A stretch of DNA of 64,000 bases from UBA2136 sp047635695 (GTDB taxonomy: Bacteria; Pseudomonadota; Alphaproteobacteria; UBA2136), in contig JBLILN010000009.1 of the NCBI GenBank assembly GCA_047635695.1, positions 7,986-71,985 on the forward strand. Reading direction: 5' to 3'. A program made the position numbers and the translations under genes. Below, one piece after another: positions 49,828 through 58,010 of the stretch. Below the pieces are notes generated by a model that had not been told where the DNA came from, searched no databases, and saw only the letters and a list, made by a program, of their open reading frames with translations. Each line of letters begins with the position of its first letter. Positions within the stretch are counted from its first letter, which is position 1.

Positions 49828-51912
49828 ATGTTTCAAAAATTTAATTTAAAGCAACGCTTTCTAACGATATTTCAAGCGATCGGTCTTATTCCAGTTGTTA
49901 TTATCTCTATCATTGCCCTTTACCAATTTAATGTAACCGCGCATGTTATGACAAATGAGAAGCTTAATGCACTACGTTCCGTAAAAACGCATCAAGTTCA
50001 AGACTATTTTAGTGTTATTGAAAGGCAGGTACGTACATTCTCTCATAACACTATGGTGATCGACGCCATGAAGGACTTTAAGGAAGCAGGCGCACTTCTT
50101 GAAACAACCTTTGAAGGTAATGTGGATGAAGCAAAATTCCGCGCACGTTACACTTATCAAAAAGAAAAAACGCCAGGGGCAAAGGCTTCTGACTTTGATA
50201 AATGGACAAACATAGATACAATAGGAAAAAAATTACAACACTTATACATTTCTAATAACCCATATGACATTGGCGCCAAAGAAAAATTAGATGATGCCAG
50301 CGATGGCAGTCTTTATTCAGCTGTGCATAAACGTATGCACTCACCCATTCATGAATACTTAGAAGAATTTGGCTATTATGATATTTTCTTGGTAGAACCT
50401 GATTCTGGCCGTATTATTTATTCAGTCTTTAAAGAAACAGACTATGCAACGTCACTTAAAACGGGGCCTTATGCTCAATCAAACCTCGGGGAAGCGTTCC
50501 GCTTAGCTAATGAATCTATCTCAAAAAAGGGCGTCTTCATGGTTGATTTTGAAGGTTATGCACCTTCTTATGGTTCAGATGCAGCCTTTATTTCCTCTCC
50601 TATTTTTGACAAAGACGGCAGTAAGCTAGGTGTTCTTGTATTCCAGTTGCCTGTGGATAAAATTACAGAAGTTATGTCTGACCGCACAGGCCTTGGCGAA
50701 ACAGTGGAAACTTACCTTGTAGGCCCAGACCATAAAATGCGTAGTGGATCTTCCTTACACACAGAATCTACCTTTGGTAGCGAAATTCATTTAGATGATG
50801 CCATTATTGCGGCTCTTAAAGGTGAATCGGGTGTTTTAAAACAAATAGGTGCTTATGGCGATAAAATGGTGTCATCTTTTGGTCCTGTTGAATTGTTAGG
50901 CCTTAAATGGGCTATTATAGCAGAAGCTGAAGACAGCGAAGTGCTTGCGCCTATCTATAAAATCACGATGATAATGGCAGTGCTTCTTGTTGTTTCTGTT
51001 ATTCTTATTACTTTAGCTTCTTTCCGTATAGCGGAAGCGACAGTGAAACCTATCCGTTTGCTTATTCATGAATTTGGTAAACTTTCCGATAATTATGACC
51101 TCACTTGTTCATTACAAGAAAATGAAGGCAGTAAGTCAGAGCTTGATGATATGAGTGTTAAATTCAATCAGCTTATTGTCAGCCTGCGTAGTATTATTAT
51201 GAACGTGCAAAATTCGTCTGTGCAAATTGCTGCTGCCGCGAATGAGCTTTCAAGCAGCAGTGATCATATGAACAATACAAGTCAGCAACAACAAGGTGCA
51301 CTCGAGCAAATTGCTGCCGCTGTCCATGAATCATCTGAAACAACGCATTCTATTAGTGAGCTTGCAACAAGCACATCAAGAAATGCCGACGTTATTACGT
51401 CTTCTGTGACGGAAGCCAATGAACGTATGCACGTGTTGCGTCAAAATTCTGAAAAAATTGGTGCGGTTTTAGGTATTATTGTAAATATCTCAGAAAAAAC
51501 AAACCTACTTGCCTTAAATGCGGCCATTGAAGCGGCGAGGGCGGGTGAAGCCGGCCGTGGTTTTGCGGTGGTTGCCGATGAAGTGAGAACGCTTGCAACA
51601 AACACCAGTGAGTCAACAGGAGAAATTTCTAAAATTGTTGCCGACCTGCAAAGTAACGTTGCCGTAACAGCGCAAACGATGGAAGATATTACTTCTGCCG
51701 TTGCTAAAATTTCCTCAGAAAGTGTTGAAGTTTCTTCACCCCTCACTGAACAAGTGGCAGCGATGGAACAGGTTAGTGCTTCGGTCACTGAATTTTCTGA
51801 TCAAATGGAAGGTATGGTAAGTAACATCAATGAATCAAGTAAAGCTGCTCAAGGTGTTGCCACTGAAGCCGTTACGCTCGACTCTGAAGTTGAAAAGTTC
51901 AAAGTTGACTAG
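49828..51912 (+). CDS. Methyl-accepting chemotaxis protein
   Basis: 694-residue transducer. TM1 (about residues 14-38), a large ~330-residue periplasmic sensor (dCache-like, with FVDFEGYAPSYGSDAAF-type region reading MVDFEGYAPSYGSDAAF), TM2 (~379-400, MAVLLVVSVILITLASF), HAMP domain, then a signalling domain with the hairpin tip EKTNLLALNAAIEAARAGEA and GRGFAVVADEVRTLA. No C-terminal CheR-tethering pentapeptide is evident. Ligand unknown. Standalone gene with its own terminator; no che genes nearby. It is the only sign of motility in the window. Confidence 0.93.
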   Translation: MFQKFNLKQRFLTIFQAIGLIPVVIISIIALYQFNVTAHVMTNEKLNALRSVKTHQVQDYFSVIERQVRTFSHNTMVIDAMKDFKEAGALLETTFEGNVDEAKFRARYTYQKEKTPGAKASDFDKWTNIDTIGKKLQHLYISNNPYDIGAKEKLDDASDGSLYSAVHKRMHSPIHEYLEEFGYYDIFLVEPDSGRIIYSVFKETDYATSLKTGPYAQSNLGEAFRLANESISKKGVFMVDFEGYAPSYGSDAAFISSPIFDKDGSKLGVLVFQLPVDKITEVMSDRTGLGETVETYLVGPDHKMRSGSSLHTESTFGSEIHLDDAIIAALKGESGVLKQIGAYGDKMVSSFGPVELLGLKWAIIAEAEDSEVLAPIYKITMIMAVLLVVSVILITLASFRIAEATVKPIRLLIHEFGKLSDNYDLTCSLQENEGSKSELDDMSVKFNQLIVSLRSIIMNVQNSSVQIAAAANELSSSSDHMNNTSQQQQGALEQIAAAVHESSETTHSISELATSTSRNADVITSSVTEANERMHVLRQNSEKIGAVLGIIVNISEKTNLLALNAAIEAARAGEAGRGFAVVADEVRTLATNTSESTGEISKIVADLQSNVAVTAQTMEDITSAVAKISSESVEVSSPLTEQVAAMEQVSASVTEFSDQMEGMVSNINESSKAAQGVATEAVTLDSEVEKFKVD

Positions 51913-51943
51913 CATTTAAGGTTTAAATCAAAAACCTATAAAT

Positions 51944-51975
51944 AAAAAAAAGCCCTCATACGAGGGCTTTTTTTT
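51944..51975. terminator. Bidirectional terminator between the chemotaxis and Sel1 genes
   Basis: AGCCCTC/GAGGGCT stem with loop ATAC, A-run before and T-run after. Confidence 0.88.
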
Positions 51976-51993
51976 CGTAGTAAACTGCTAATT

Positions 51994-52560
51994 TTAGCGG
52001 TTTACATGGTCGGCTTCATTAAAGGCTGTGAGCAGTTTTGAAGTTTCAATGGCGTTTGCAATGTCTTTAAAACCAATGCTCTCTAAAAAGGCTTGTGCTG
52101 GGGCATAACCGTGTGCTGCGGCGTTTGCAATTAATTCAAATCCTGTAGCCTTGTCTTGCTTACCGCCTAAACCTGTCATGTAATAAGTACCTAAACGAAA
52201 GGATACATCAGGTAAAGGGTGGCATGGTGATTGTTGAAGCGCTGTTTCACAATAATTGTAGGCTTGTTTTGCATTTTGTTTTAAGCCCGATTCACCCACA
52301 CGGTAATTTTCACTGATTAAAAATGAAGCCATAGCATGGCCATTTGCAGACGCTTTTCTGGCCCATTTTATTTGTAAATCTTCATTTTTTGCAACACAAA
52401 GCCCCACGCCATATAAATAGGACAAGATATATTGGCATTCAGCGGTGTCACGGTTGGTTGTTTTAAGTTGTGCACGGCGCTGAAGTTCATTAACAGCAGG
52501 CATTTGACCTTGTTGAGCATCGGTTTGAAGTTCAACAGGTGTTTTTTTAGAATAAGGCAT
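51994..52560 (-). CDS. Sel1-like repeat protein
   Basis: Start chosen at 52560 because ggaggc lies just before the ATG (MPYSKKTPVELQ); an in-frame upstream extension has none. About 188 residues with two to three Sel1/TPR-type repeats: YILSYLYGVGLCVAKNEDLQ with WARKASANGHAMASFL, and FRLGTYYMTGLGGKQDKA with ELIANAAAHGYAPAQAFL. Such repeats mediate protein contacts. No signal peptide. A consensus promoter (52640-52668) precedes it. Confidence 0.8.
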   Translation of the reverse strand: MPYSKKTPVELQTDAQQGQMPAVNELQRRAQLKTTNRDTAECQYILSYLYGVGLCVAKNEDLQIKWARKASANGHAMASFLISENYRVGESGLKQNAKQAYNYCETALQQSPCHPLPDVSFRLGTYYMTGLGGKQDKATGFELIANAAAHGYAPAQAFLESIGFKDIANAIETSKLLTAFNEADHVNR

Positions 52561-52639
52561 AAGGCCTCCATAAAAAGGTATGTAAAAGGAAATGAAATTT
52601 CCCTGTGAAAACGTTAAAGAAGGTGATGTGTTGGCGTGA

Positions 52640-52668
52640 ATTTTATGGTGGAACGTTTTTTTTGTCAA
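52640..52668 (-). promoter_or_regulatory. Promoter of the Sel1-like gene
   Basis: Minus strand TTGACA (52663-52668), exactly 17 bp (starting with A7), TAAAAT (52640-52645). About 80 bp before the start codon. Confidence 0.7.
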
Positions 52669-52682
52669 TGCCTTATTTGCAA

Positions 52683-52706
52683 TAAAAAAGCCCTCAATTG
52701 AGGGCT
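52683..52706 (-). terminator. Intrinsic terminator after the 52736 gene
   Basis: GCCCTCA/TGAGGGC stem followed on the minus strand by a six-T run. Confidence 0.85.
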
Positions 52707-52735
52707 ACTCTATAAATAGTTTTTTAAAGAGCGAT

Positions 52736-53149
52736 TTACGATGCGTTAAATTCAAGTTTCACTTTAAAATAAGCTGAATAATAATCAGTTTCTGGGCCAT
52801 GGCCGTCACACGTGTCTGTCCAGTTTTTGTAACTCATTTCACTGTGGAACTGAAAGTCACGCTTTCTATATTCTAATATCAGGTCTTTAAATTCAGGTGT
52901 GTTGACATATCCTTCAAGGGAATGGGCAAGCTTATCTTCTTCACTCTTTTCGTCGAATGTTGCTAGAAACTTTATTTCAAACGTATCATCGTGTTCCGCA
53001 CGTTGATACATGTTTTTAATTTGACGGTTGAGCTCATCACGTATTAAATAGCAAAGTTTGCTTGCTTGGTTTTTATATCTATTGTTGCGTAGAGTGCGCA
53101 TTTTGCGGGCGTGTAAAATGTCAGATACATTAAGTTGTTCATTAATCAT
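52736..53149 (-). CDS. Orphan protein, 137 aa
   Basis: No family recognised. N-terminus MINEQLNVSDILHARKMRTLR is basic; then a helix (NQASKLCYLIRDELNRQI), a strand (FEIKFLATFDE), a helix (FKDLILEYRKRDFQFH) and a C-terminal strand YFKVKLEFNAS. The layout resembles the broken genes at 54890 and 57361. Strong promoter (53220-53248) and ribosome site (gggagacc) indicate an expressed gene. The Asp/His-rich loop DTCDGHGPETD is unusual and might bind metal. Confidence 0.65.
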   Translation of the reverse strand: MINEQLNVSDILHARKMRTLRNNRYKNQASKLCYLIRDELNRQIKNMYQRAEHDDTFEIKFLATFDEKSEEDKLAHSLEGYVNTPEFKDLILEYRKRDFQFHSEMSYKNWTDTCDGHGPETDYYSAYFKVKLEFNAS

Positions 53150-53219
53150 AATGGTCTCCCATGAATAAAGGCACAGAATGTGCGTTGTAAAAGGTGTAGA
53201 TGTTGCTGTTCTTAGGTCA

Positions 53220-53248
53220 TTTATATCTTATGGAAGAAGGGTTGTCAA
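53220..53248 (-). promoter_or_regulatory. Promoter of the 52736 orphan gene
   Basis: Minus strand TTGACA (53243-53248), 17-bp spacer, TATAAA (53220-53225). A GTATAC palindrome sits 7 bp upstream of the -35 (53255-53260). Confidence 0.7.
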
Positions 53249-53580
53249 TTCTATGTATACATGCAATATGTGCTGCTTATATAATCTGTATATATTGCCC
53301 GTTCGCCTCATATTGCAAAAAAGAGAATTAAACAACCTTTTTTACAACTTTTAGGTTGCATATGGCGACATTAATGCGCTTTCAGTTCCACCTTAATTCC
53401 TCTTTTTAGGAGGGTAATTCCACCACGGTTCCGCTTGTATTCCTTGTAAAATAGCCGTATTCAACCTATACTTGTGTATATATCTGTTTTTTATGATCTA
53501 ATGCATGTTTTTTTATAAGGTTTATAATGCTGCTTGCTTGTAATATTTGCTTTTATCTTGTACAACGGTTTTATCAATTT
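53249..53580. other. Intergenic region between the 52736 gene and tgt, no gene seen
   Basis: About 330 bp, AT-rich, with no credible coding frame. It holds the divergent promoters, a GTATAC palindrome and an AGGAGG-like sequence near 53408 that has no start codon behind it. Confidence 0.5.
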
Positions 53581-53595
53581 AAAGGAGAATATCAG

Positions 53596-54708
53596 GTGAC
53601 AGAATTCCGCTATGAACTTATTGCCAAGGACGGTAAAGCCAGACGTGGACGTATCCACACAGCGCACGGTCCGATAGAAACACCTGCATTTATGCCTGTG
53701 GGCACATGCGCCACTGTTAAAGCCATGAAAATGGAAGATGTCAGAGCACAAGGCGCTGACTGTGTTTTAGGTAACGTTTATCACCTTATGTTACGCCCAG
53801 GCGCTGACCTTGTGGAAAAAATGGGCGGCCTGCACAAATTTATGAACTGGTCAGGGCCTATCCTGACAGACAGTGGTGGTTTCCAAGTTTATAGCCTCAA
53901 TAATATTCTCGAAGACGACGAAGACGGTGTAACTTTCCGTTCACACATTGACGGCAGCAAGCACCGCTTAACGGCAGAAATTTCAACTGAAATTCAGTAT
54001 AAACTCGATGCGACGATTACAATGTCATTCGACGAATGCACAGAATTCCCTGTGACATATGAACGTGCTAAAGAAAGTTTAGAACGTACGATCCGCTGGG
54101 AAAAACGAAGCCGTGAAGCTTTTATTTCGCGTGAAGGTTATGGCCAATTCGGTATCATTCAAGGGGCGCATTACCCCGACCTACGTAAAGCTTCTATTGA
54201 AGCCTTGGTCGACATTGGTTTTGAAGGCTATGCTTTTGGTGGTTGGTTGTTCGATGATACAGGCAGCAAAGAAACTTATAACAAAACAGTGGAACATTGC
54301 GTACCACTGATGCCAGAAGAAAAGCCACGTTATATGATGGGTGTTGGCTACCCAAGTGACCTTATTTACAGTGTTCAGCATGGTATTGATATGTTTGACT
54401 GCGTGATTCCAACCAGAAATGGCCGTAAAGGGCAGGCGTTTGTACATAACGGTGTCGTTAAAATTAAACAGGCAAAGTATATAGAAGATGCTTCTCCGCT
54501 TGACCCAGACTGTGACTGTTACGTTTGTAAAACATACACTAAAGCTTACTTGCGTCACCTGTATATGTCTGGTGAATCATTATGCGGTATGCTGATGACA
54601 GAGCACAACTTGTATTTTTACCAGAAGGTTATGCGCCTTATGCGTGAAAATATTGAAGCAGGCACATTTGAGGCCTTTGCAACTGAATGGTTGGCGAAAG
54701 TTAAATAA
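53596..54708 (+). CDS. tgt: tRNA-guanine transglycosylase
   Basis: Exchanges guanine-34 for preQ1 in queuosine tRNAs. Start chosen at the GTG at 53596, with AAAGGAG 9 bp upstream; the protein then begins VTEFRYELIAKDGKARRGRI. Key parts: TPAFMPVGTCATVKA, substrate-binding LTDSGGFQVYSL with the catalytic Asp, the nucleophile Asp in FDCVIPTRNGRKGQAF, and the zinc site CDCYVCKTYTKAYLRHL with a later His. About 370 residues. Monocistronic, bordered by a terminator; queA is not adjacent. Confidence 0.96.
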   Translation: MTEFRYELIAKDGKARRGRIHTAHGPIETPAFMPVGTCATVKAMKMEDVRAQGADCVLGNVYHLMLRPGADLVEKMGGLHKFMNWSGPILTDSGGFQVYSLNNILEDDEDGVTFRSHIDGSKHRLTAEISTEIQYKLDATITMSFDECTEFPVTYERAKESLERTIRWEKRSREAFISREGYGQFGIIQGAHYPDLRKASIEALVDIGFEGYAFGGWLFDDTGSKETYNKTVEHCVPLMPEEKPRYMMGVGYPSDLIYSVQHGIDMFDCVIPTRNGRKGQAFVHNGVVKIKQAKYIEDASPLDPDCDCYVCKTYTKAYLRHLYMSGESLCGMLMTEHNLYFYQKVMRLMRENIEAGTFEAFATEWLAKVK

Positions 54709-54789
54709 CCACTCTTGGTTTTACTGCTAACACCGTTTTTAGCCCATAAACATAGATATTTGATAATAATTATCATACGGTATCAGCCA

Positions 54790-54823
54790 ACAAAAAAGCC
54801 CTCAACTGAGGGCTTTTTTGTTG
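54790..54823. terminator. Bidirectional terminator after tgt
   Basis: Near-perfect palindrome AACAAAAAAGCCCTCA/TGAGGGCTTTTTTGTT with a two-base centre. Confidence 0.9.
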
Positions 54824-54889
54824 TTAATCGAGCGTGAGTTTAAAGGTTAAAATAAAGGCAATGTCATAAAATTTGACGTTGTCATGCGT

Positions 54890-55279
54890 TTAATTTTCTT
54901 TTGTATAAGGGAGGGAATAGCTGTAAAATTTCATTTGCTTTATTTGATATTTTTTACAAAGCTCTTTAATGCCTGCTGCCACTTCTGGCCAAAGCTCAAT
55001 TTTTAGCTTTAAGACCTCTTTCTGTTGCTTTCTTTGGTTTCTGAAAAATGTGCAGAGGCTTGAGCTTCAACGATGGCGTCACAGCGTTCTGTTTCATATA
55101 GGCGCAGCATTTCTCGCTGAATATCAGTATTCATTTGTTCTAACAGTTCAGGTACTCTCGCTTTTAAATTCTTGAGTAAGTTCTGTTACTTCAAGGCCCT
55201 CGTTGGTTTTTTGTTGCGTTAACAATTTACGTTGTTGGCGTATATTTGCTATATCGACACTGGTGATAATTTTAGACAT
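54890..55279 (-). pseudogene. Orphan gene broken by two frameshifts
   Basis: From the ATG at 55279, with ribosome site caggag, the first frame gives MSKIITSVDIANIRQQRKLL ... TQEFK and stops. Removing one A from the AAAA that follows continues the coding as ARVPELLEQMNTDIQREMLRLY. Adding one T to the TTTTT in GCACATTTTTCAG then leads into VLKLKIELWPEVAAGIKELC ... SLPYTKEN, ending at 54890. Restored length about 128 residues. No family recognised; the N-terminus resembles the 52736 product. Confidence 0.6.
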
Positions 55280-55384
55280 AATAATGTCTCCTGTAGTCTA
55301 GGTGCATGGCTGCACATGTAAAAGAATAGGTGTTTGTTATTTGAAGTGTAAGAGAAACTTCACAAAATTACAAGAATCATACAT

Positions 55385-55414
55385 AAAAAAAGGGCAGCCA
55401 ATGCCACCCCTTTT
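55385..55414 (-). terminator. Probable terminator after the EamA transporter
   Basis: AAAGGG.../...CCCTTT imperfect stem containing GGCA/TGCC, then a T-run on the minus strand. Confidence 0.6.
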
Positions 55415-55428
55415 AAGTTTTAATAATT

Positions 55429-56310
55429 TTAGCCAAGCAAGGTTGCAAGGTAAATCATGAGCAAAATAGACATAGCAAAGAGTAGGCCTGCCTTCACATT
55501 GGCTTTATCTTCAATTTTAAATATTTTGTGATAAACAACAATTAAAAGCGGTGTCGCACCTGCAATGATAGACGTGTATGCAGGGTTTGGCGTGTAAACC
55601 ATCGAGATATTACGACCAATCATAGCAAACAAGTAACACAAAGAAAGAAGGAAGCCAGCTTTAAGCATAATTTTGTTGGTAACAGTCGCTTTGAATGTCT
55701 TGTTTTTTAAGTTTAATGAAACACCTAAAATAACAGAGCCACTTGCAAGAATGAATGTGTACCACACAATACCACTCCAAAAACCTGAGTTGTCCTGCGC
55801 CATTTTATTGGCAACGTCAAGCACACCATAAATAGCAATGACGGGTAAGAGGTATATGAACGCGCTTTTAGACACGTCACACTTGCTCAACATGCCAATG
55901 GCAGCAGCGCAAGCAACAAGTGATGCTACAAGGCCTGAGGCGATCAATGGGTTATTCGACATTTGCGTGAATATTTCAGGGTTCATCACAGCCCAAATAA
56001 CAAAGGCAACCAGTGGTGAAATAGGTAATAAGCGTGATGTTGCCCCAGCACCAAATTTAGCAAAGCTATTCATCATCAGTGAATCGGCTACAAAGGCGAG
56101 TGTGGCTGCCACGGCTGTGGCGTAAAAGAATTCACTGGCTGTTGGTAGTTCTATAAAGGGCATGAAAGGCAAAAGACAAAGAACAACGAAACTTGCACGC
56201 ATCATAGCCATAGATGTGCCAGGTTGTTTGTAATGTTGTGATATGAGACTAACGCCTGCAAATCCAATAGGTTGGGCGAGGGCGAAAATCCACCAATAAT
56301 GTTGTTCCAT
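55429..56310 (-). CDS. EamA/DMT-superfamily transporter
   Basis: 293 residues with about ten hydrophobic helices in two halves, the drug/metabolite transporter layout. Typical segments are FGAGATSRLLPISPLVAFVIWA near residue 90 and the second-half GRNISMVYTPNPAYTSIIAGATPLLIVVYHK, where a Pro-rich TM9 region matches the EamA signature. N-terminal WWIFALAQPIGFAGVSLI. Substrate unknown. Downstream of tRNA-Lys on the minus strand; its own ribosome site is aagga. Confidence 0.85.
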   Translation of the reverse strand: MEQHYWWIFALAQPIGFAGVSLISQHYKQPGTSMAMMRASFVVLCLLPFMPFIELPTASEFFYATAVAATLAFVADSLMMNSFAKFGAGATSRLLPISPLVAFVIWAVMNPEIFTQMSNNPLIASGLVASLVACAAAIGMLSKCDVSKSAFIYLLPVIAIYGVLDVANKMAQDNSGFWSGIVWYTFILASGSVILGVSLNLKNKTFKATVTNKIMLKAGFLLSLCYLFAMIGRNISMVYTPNPAYTSIIAGATPLLIVVYHKIFKIEDKANVKAGLLFAMSILLMIYLATLLG

Positions 56311-56402
56311 AAGTGTTCCTTGGTTTATAAAGTTGTTTGATTGAAGTTATATATAATTAAAGGCTTAGGGAGACGCTAATCTCAACCTAAGCCTTTTAAT
56401 AA

Positions 56403-56478
56403 TGGTGGGCCGTACGGGACTTGAACCTGTGACAAACTGATTAAAAGTCAGTTGCTCTACCAACTGAGCTAACGGCCC
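56403..56478 (-). tRNA. tRNA-Lys (anticodon UUU), CCA encoded
   Basis: Acceptor GGGCCGT/ACGGCCC, D-arm AGCTCAGTTGGTAGAGC, anticodon loop CTTTTAA, T-loop GGTTCAAGTCC. 76 bases. Confidence 0.97.
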
Positions 56479-56491
56479 TCAGTTATGTGCG

Positions 56492-56519
56492 AATATACAG
56501 AATATTTTTCAGAGGTCAA
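56492..56519 (-). promoter_or_regulatory. Promoter of tRNA-Lys
   Basis: Minus strand TTGACC (56514-56519), 16-bp spacer, TATATT (56492-56497), 13 bp before the tRNA. Confidence 0.7.
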
Positions 56520-56570
56520 GCGTATTTTTTATTATGCATACACTTTTTTTGTTAGCGGTTGATATTTAGG

Positions 56571-57236
56571 CTATTTTTTATAAGCCAATGTCATGCCGTC
56601 ACCCAGCGGTAGCATAGAAATATCCACGCGGCTGTCATTATGGATCAGTTTGTTAAAGGCGCGCATGGCGTCGGGTAGGGTTGGGTTGATATTATCTTCG
56701 ACAATAACTTCACCAAATAAAAAGACATTGTCAAATATCATCAACGCCTTTGGTTTGAGGAGTTTGAGGCATTTTTCAAAATAGTCCTTGTAGCCAAGTT
56801 TGTCGGCATCAATATATATAAAGTCAAAAGTTTCGGCTTCGTTATTGGCAAGCAAGGCATCTAAAGTGTCATGTGCAGAAGCGATACGCAGGTCAATTTT
56901 ATGCTCAACACCTGCTTTTTGCCAGTATTTACGACATAAAGGTTCAAAGCGTGCATTTTTTTCAATGCCAATTAAGGTAGCGTCTTCTGGCAATGCTTTG
57001 GCCATCCATAAAGCGCTGTAACCTGTAAATACGCCAATTTCTAAGCATTTCTTTGGGCGCATTACTTTTAACATCATGGCAATGAATTGCATTTGCTCAG
57101 GACTAGAAACCATGCGTGCGGCACGTTCGGTTGCAAAGGTTTCGTCACGTAATTCTACCGTTACAGTGGGCTCTTTTACGCTGTTTTTAAGGGCGTATTC
57201 ATATAATTTTTCGGATATTTCGTATTTACGTGCCAT
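56571..57236 (-). CDS. O-methyltransferase, CCoAOMT/YrrM type
   Basis: 221-residue class I methyltransferase. Motif I region KKCLEIGVFTGYSALWMAKAL near residue 79 and the metal-binding FDFIYIDADKLGYKDYFE near 143 are diagnostic of the cation-dependent O-methyltransferase family, with DNVF following. N-terminal SSPEQMQFIAMM matches the family substrate entrance. Substrate unknown; bacterial members methylate catechols or tRNA hydroxyuridine (TrmR). The ribosome site is weak (aaggcac). Monocistronic. Confidence 0.88.
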   Translation of the reverse strand: MARKYEISEKLYEYALKNSVKEPTVTVELRDETFATERAARMVSSPEQMQFIAMMLKVMRPKKCLEIGVFTGYSALWMAKALPEDATLIGIEKNARFEPLCRKYWQKAGVEHKIDLRIASAHDTLDALLANNEAETFDFIYIDADKLGYKDYFEKCLKLLKPKALMIFDNVFLFGEVIVEDNINPTLPDAMRAFNKLIHNDSRVDISMLPLGDGMTLAYKK

Positions 57237-57315
57237 AAGTTAGTGCCTTTTTATGCATTCCATATTTATTTATTGAAACTAACCAATGTCGCCCTATGCT
57301 TCAAGTTATATCTGC

Positions 57316-57347
57316 ATAAAAAAGACCCCCTATAAAAGGAGGTCTTT
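57316..57347 (-). terminator. Terminator after the 57361 gene
   Basis: AAAGACC/GGTCTTT stem extended by CC/GG, followed on the minus strand by TTTTTTATGC. Confidence 0.8.
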
Positions 57348-57360
57348 AAATGTCGATGTA

Positions 57361-57851
57361 TTACACAGCTTTTAAACTGATAATAAGGTGAGGGTGCCAT
57401 AGGCCAATAGAACGATGCAATGCGGCAGTTTCCATGCGTTGATCTAGGCGCATATCAAGTTTTACATTTAAGCCATTATCCTTCATGTTAGCAATAAGTG
57501 TATTAAAAGAATCATATTTTGATAGGTGCGTCATTACATCTCTGTGAAAAGCATCAATATCAACAACTGGCACTTGAGGACGAGAGTGTTTTGGGTTTTT
57601 AAGGTATGGCATTAAGGCATTATCTGTTGTTGTTGAAACAGCCATATCACAATCAATATAAGTCCATTCATCAGGCAAAATAGGTACAAGTGAAATAACT
57701 ATTTCATCTTTTTTTTTGCGCGCGCTGCTAAAATTTCATTAGAAAACGCCATGTAAAATTTGGTGCAAAAACGTGAAATACGTTCTTCTTGTGCTTGTTC
57801 AGGGGTGATTTTAAATAGTTTTACGTCTTCTGGTTTTATTTTATCAAACAT
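57361..57851 (-). pseudogene. Orphan gene broken by a frameshift in an A9 tract
   Basis: The ATG at 57851 has a good ribosome site (gaggt). It encodes MFDKIKPEDVKLFKITPEQ ... EILAARAKKK and then meets the A9 run (57709-57717 on the minus strand), after which it stops. One more A would continue as DEIVISLVPILPDEWTYIDCD to the end at 57361 (about 164 residues). The downstream portion alone lacks a ribosome site. No family recognised. Its promoter spacer contains a C9 tract. Confidence 0.65.
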
Positions 57852-57907
57852 AAGTGTTACCTCGAAAGGGTATAAAAAAAGAGAATGATGTGTATACGTT
57901 CATGTTA

Positions 57908-57938
57908 GTTATAGGGTTAAGGGGGGGGGCGATGTCAA
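57908..57938 (-). promoter_or_regulatory. Promoter of the 57361 gene with a C9 tract in the spacer
   Basis: Minus strand TTGACA (57933-57938) and TATAAC (57908-57913) separated by 19 bp, nine of which are a C run (57921-57929). Loss of two C would give the optimal 17-bp spacing. Confidence 0.6.
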
Positions 57939-58010
57939 GTGCTTGTGCTGTTTAATTTTATAACAAAATGTGATAATCTGCGCCTGATTATGAAAAGCGG
58001 TGGTATTTCA

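Noticed and set aside
53527..53595. Longer N-terminus for Tgt
   Set aside because: The extra 23 residues are not family-like, and AAAGGAG points to the GTG at 53596.
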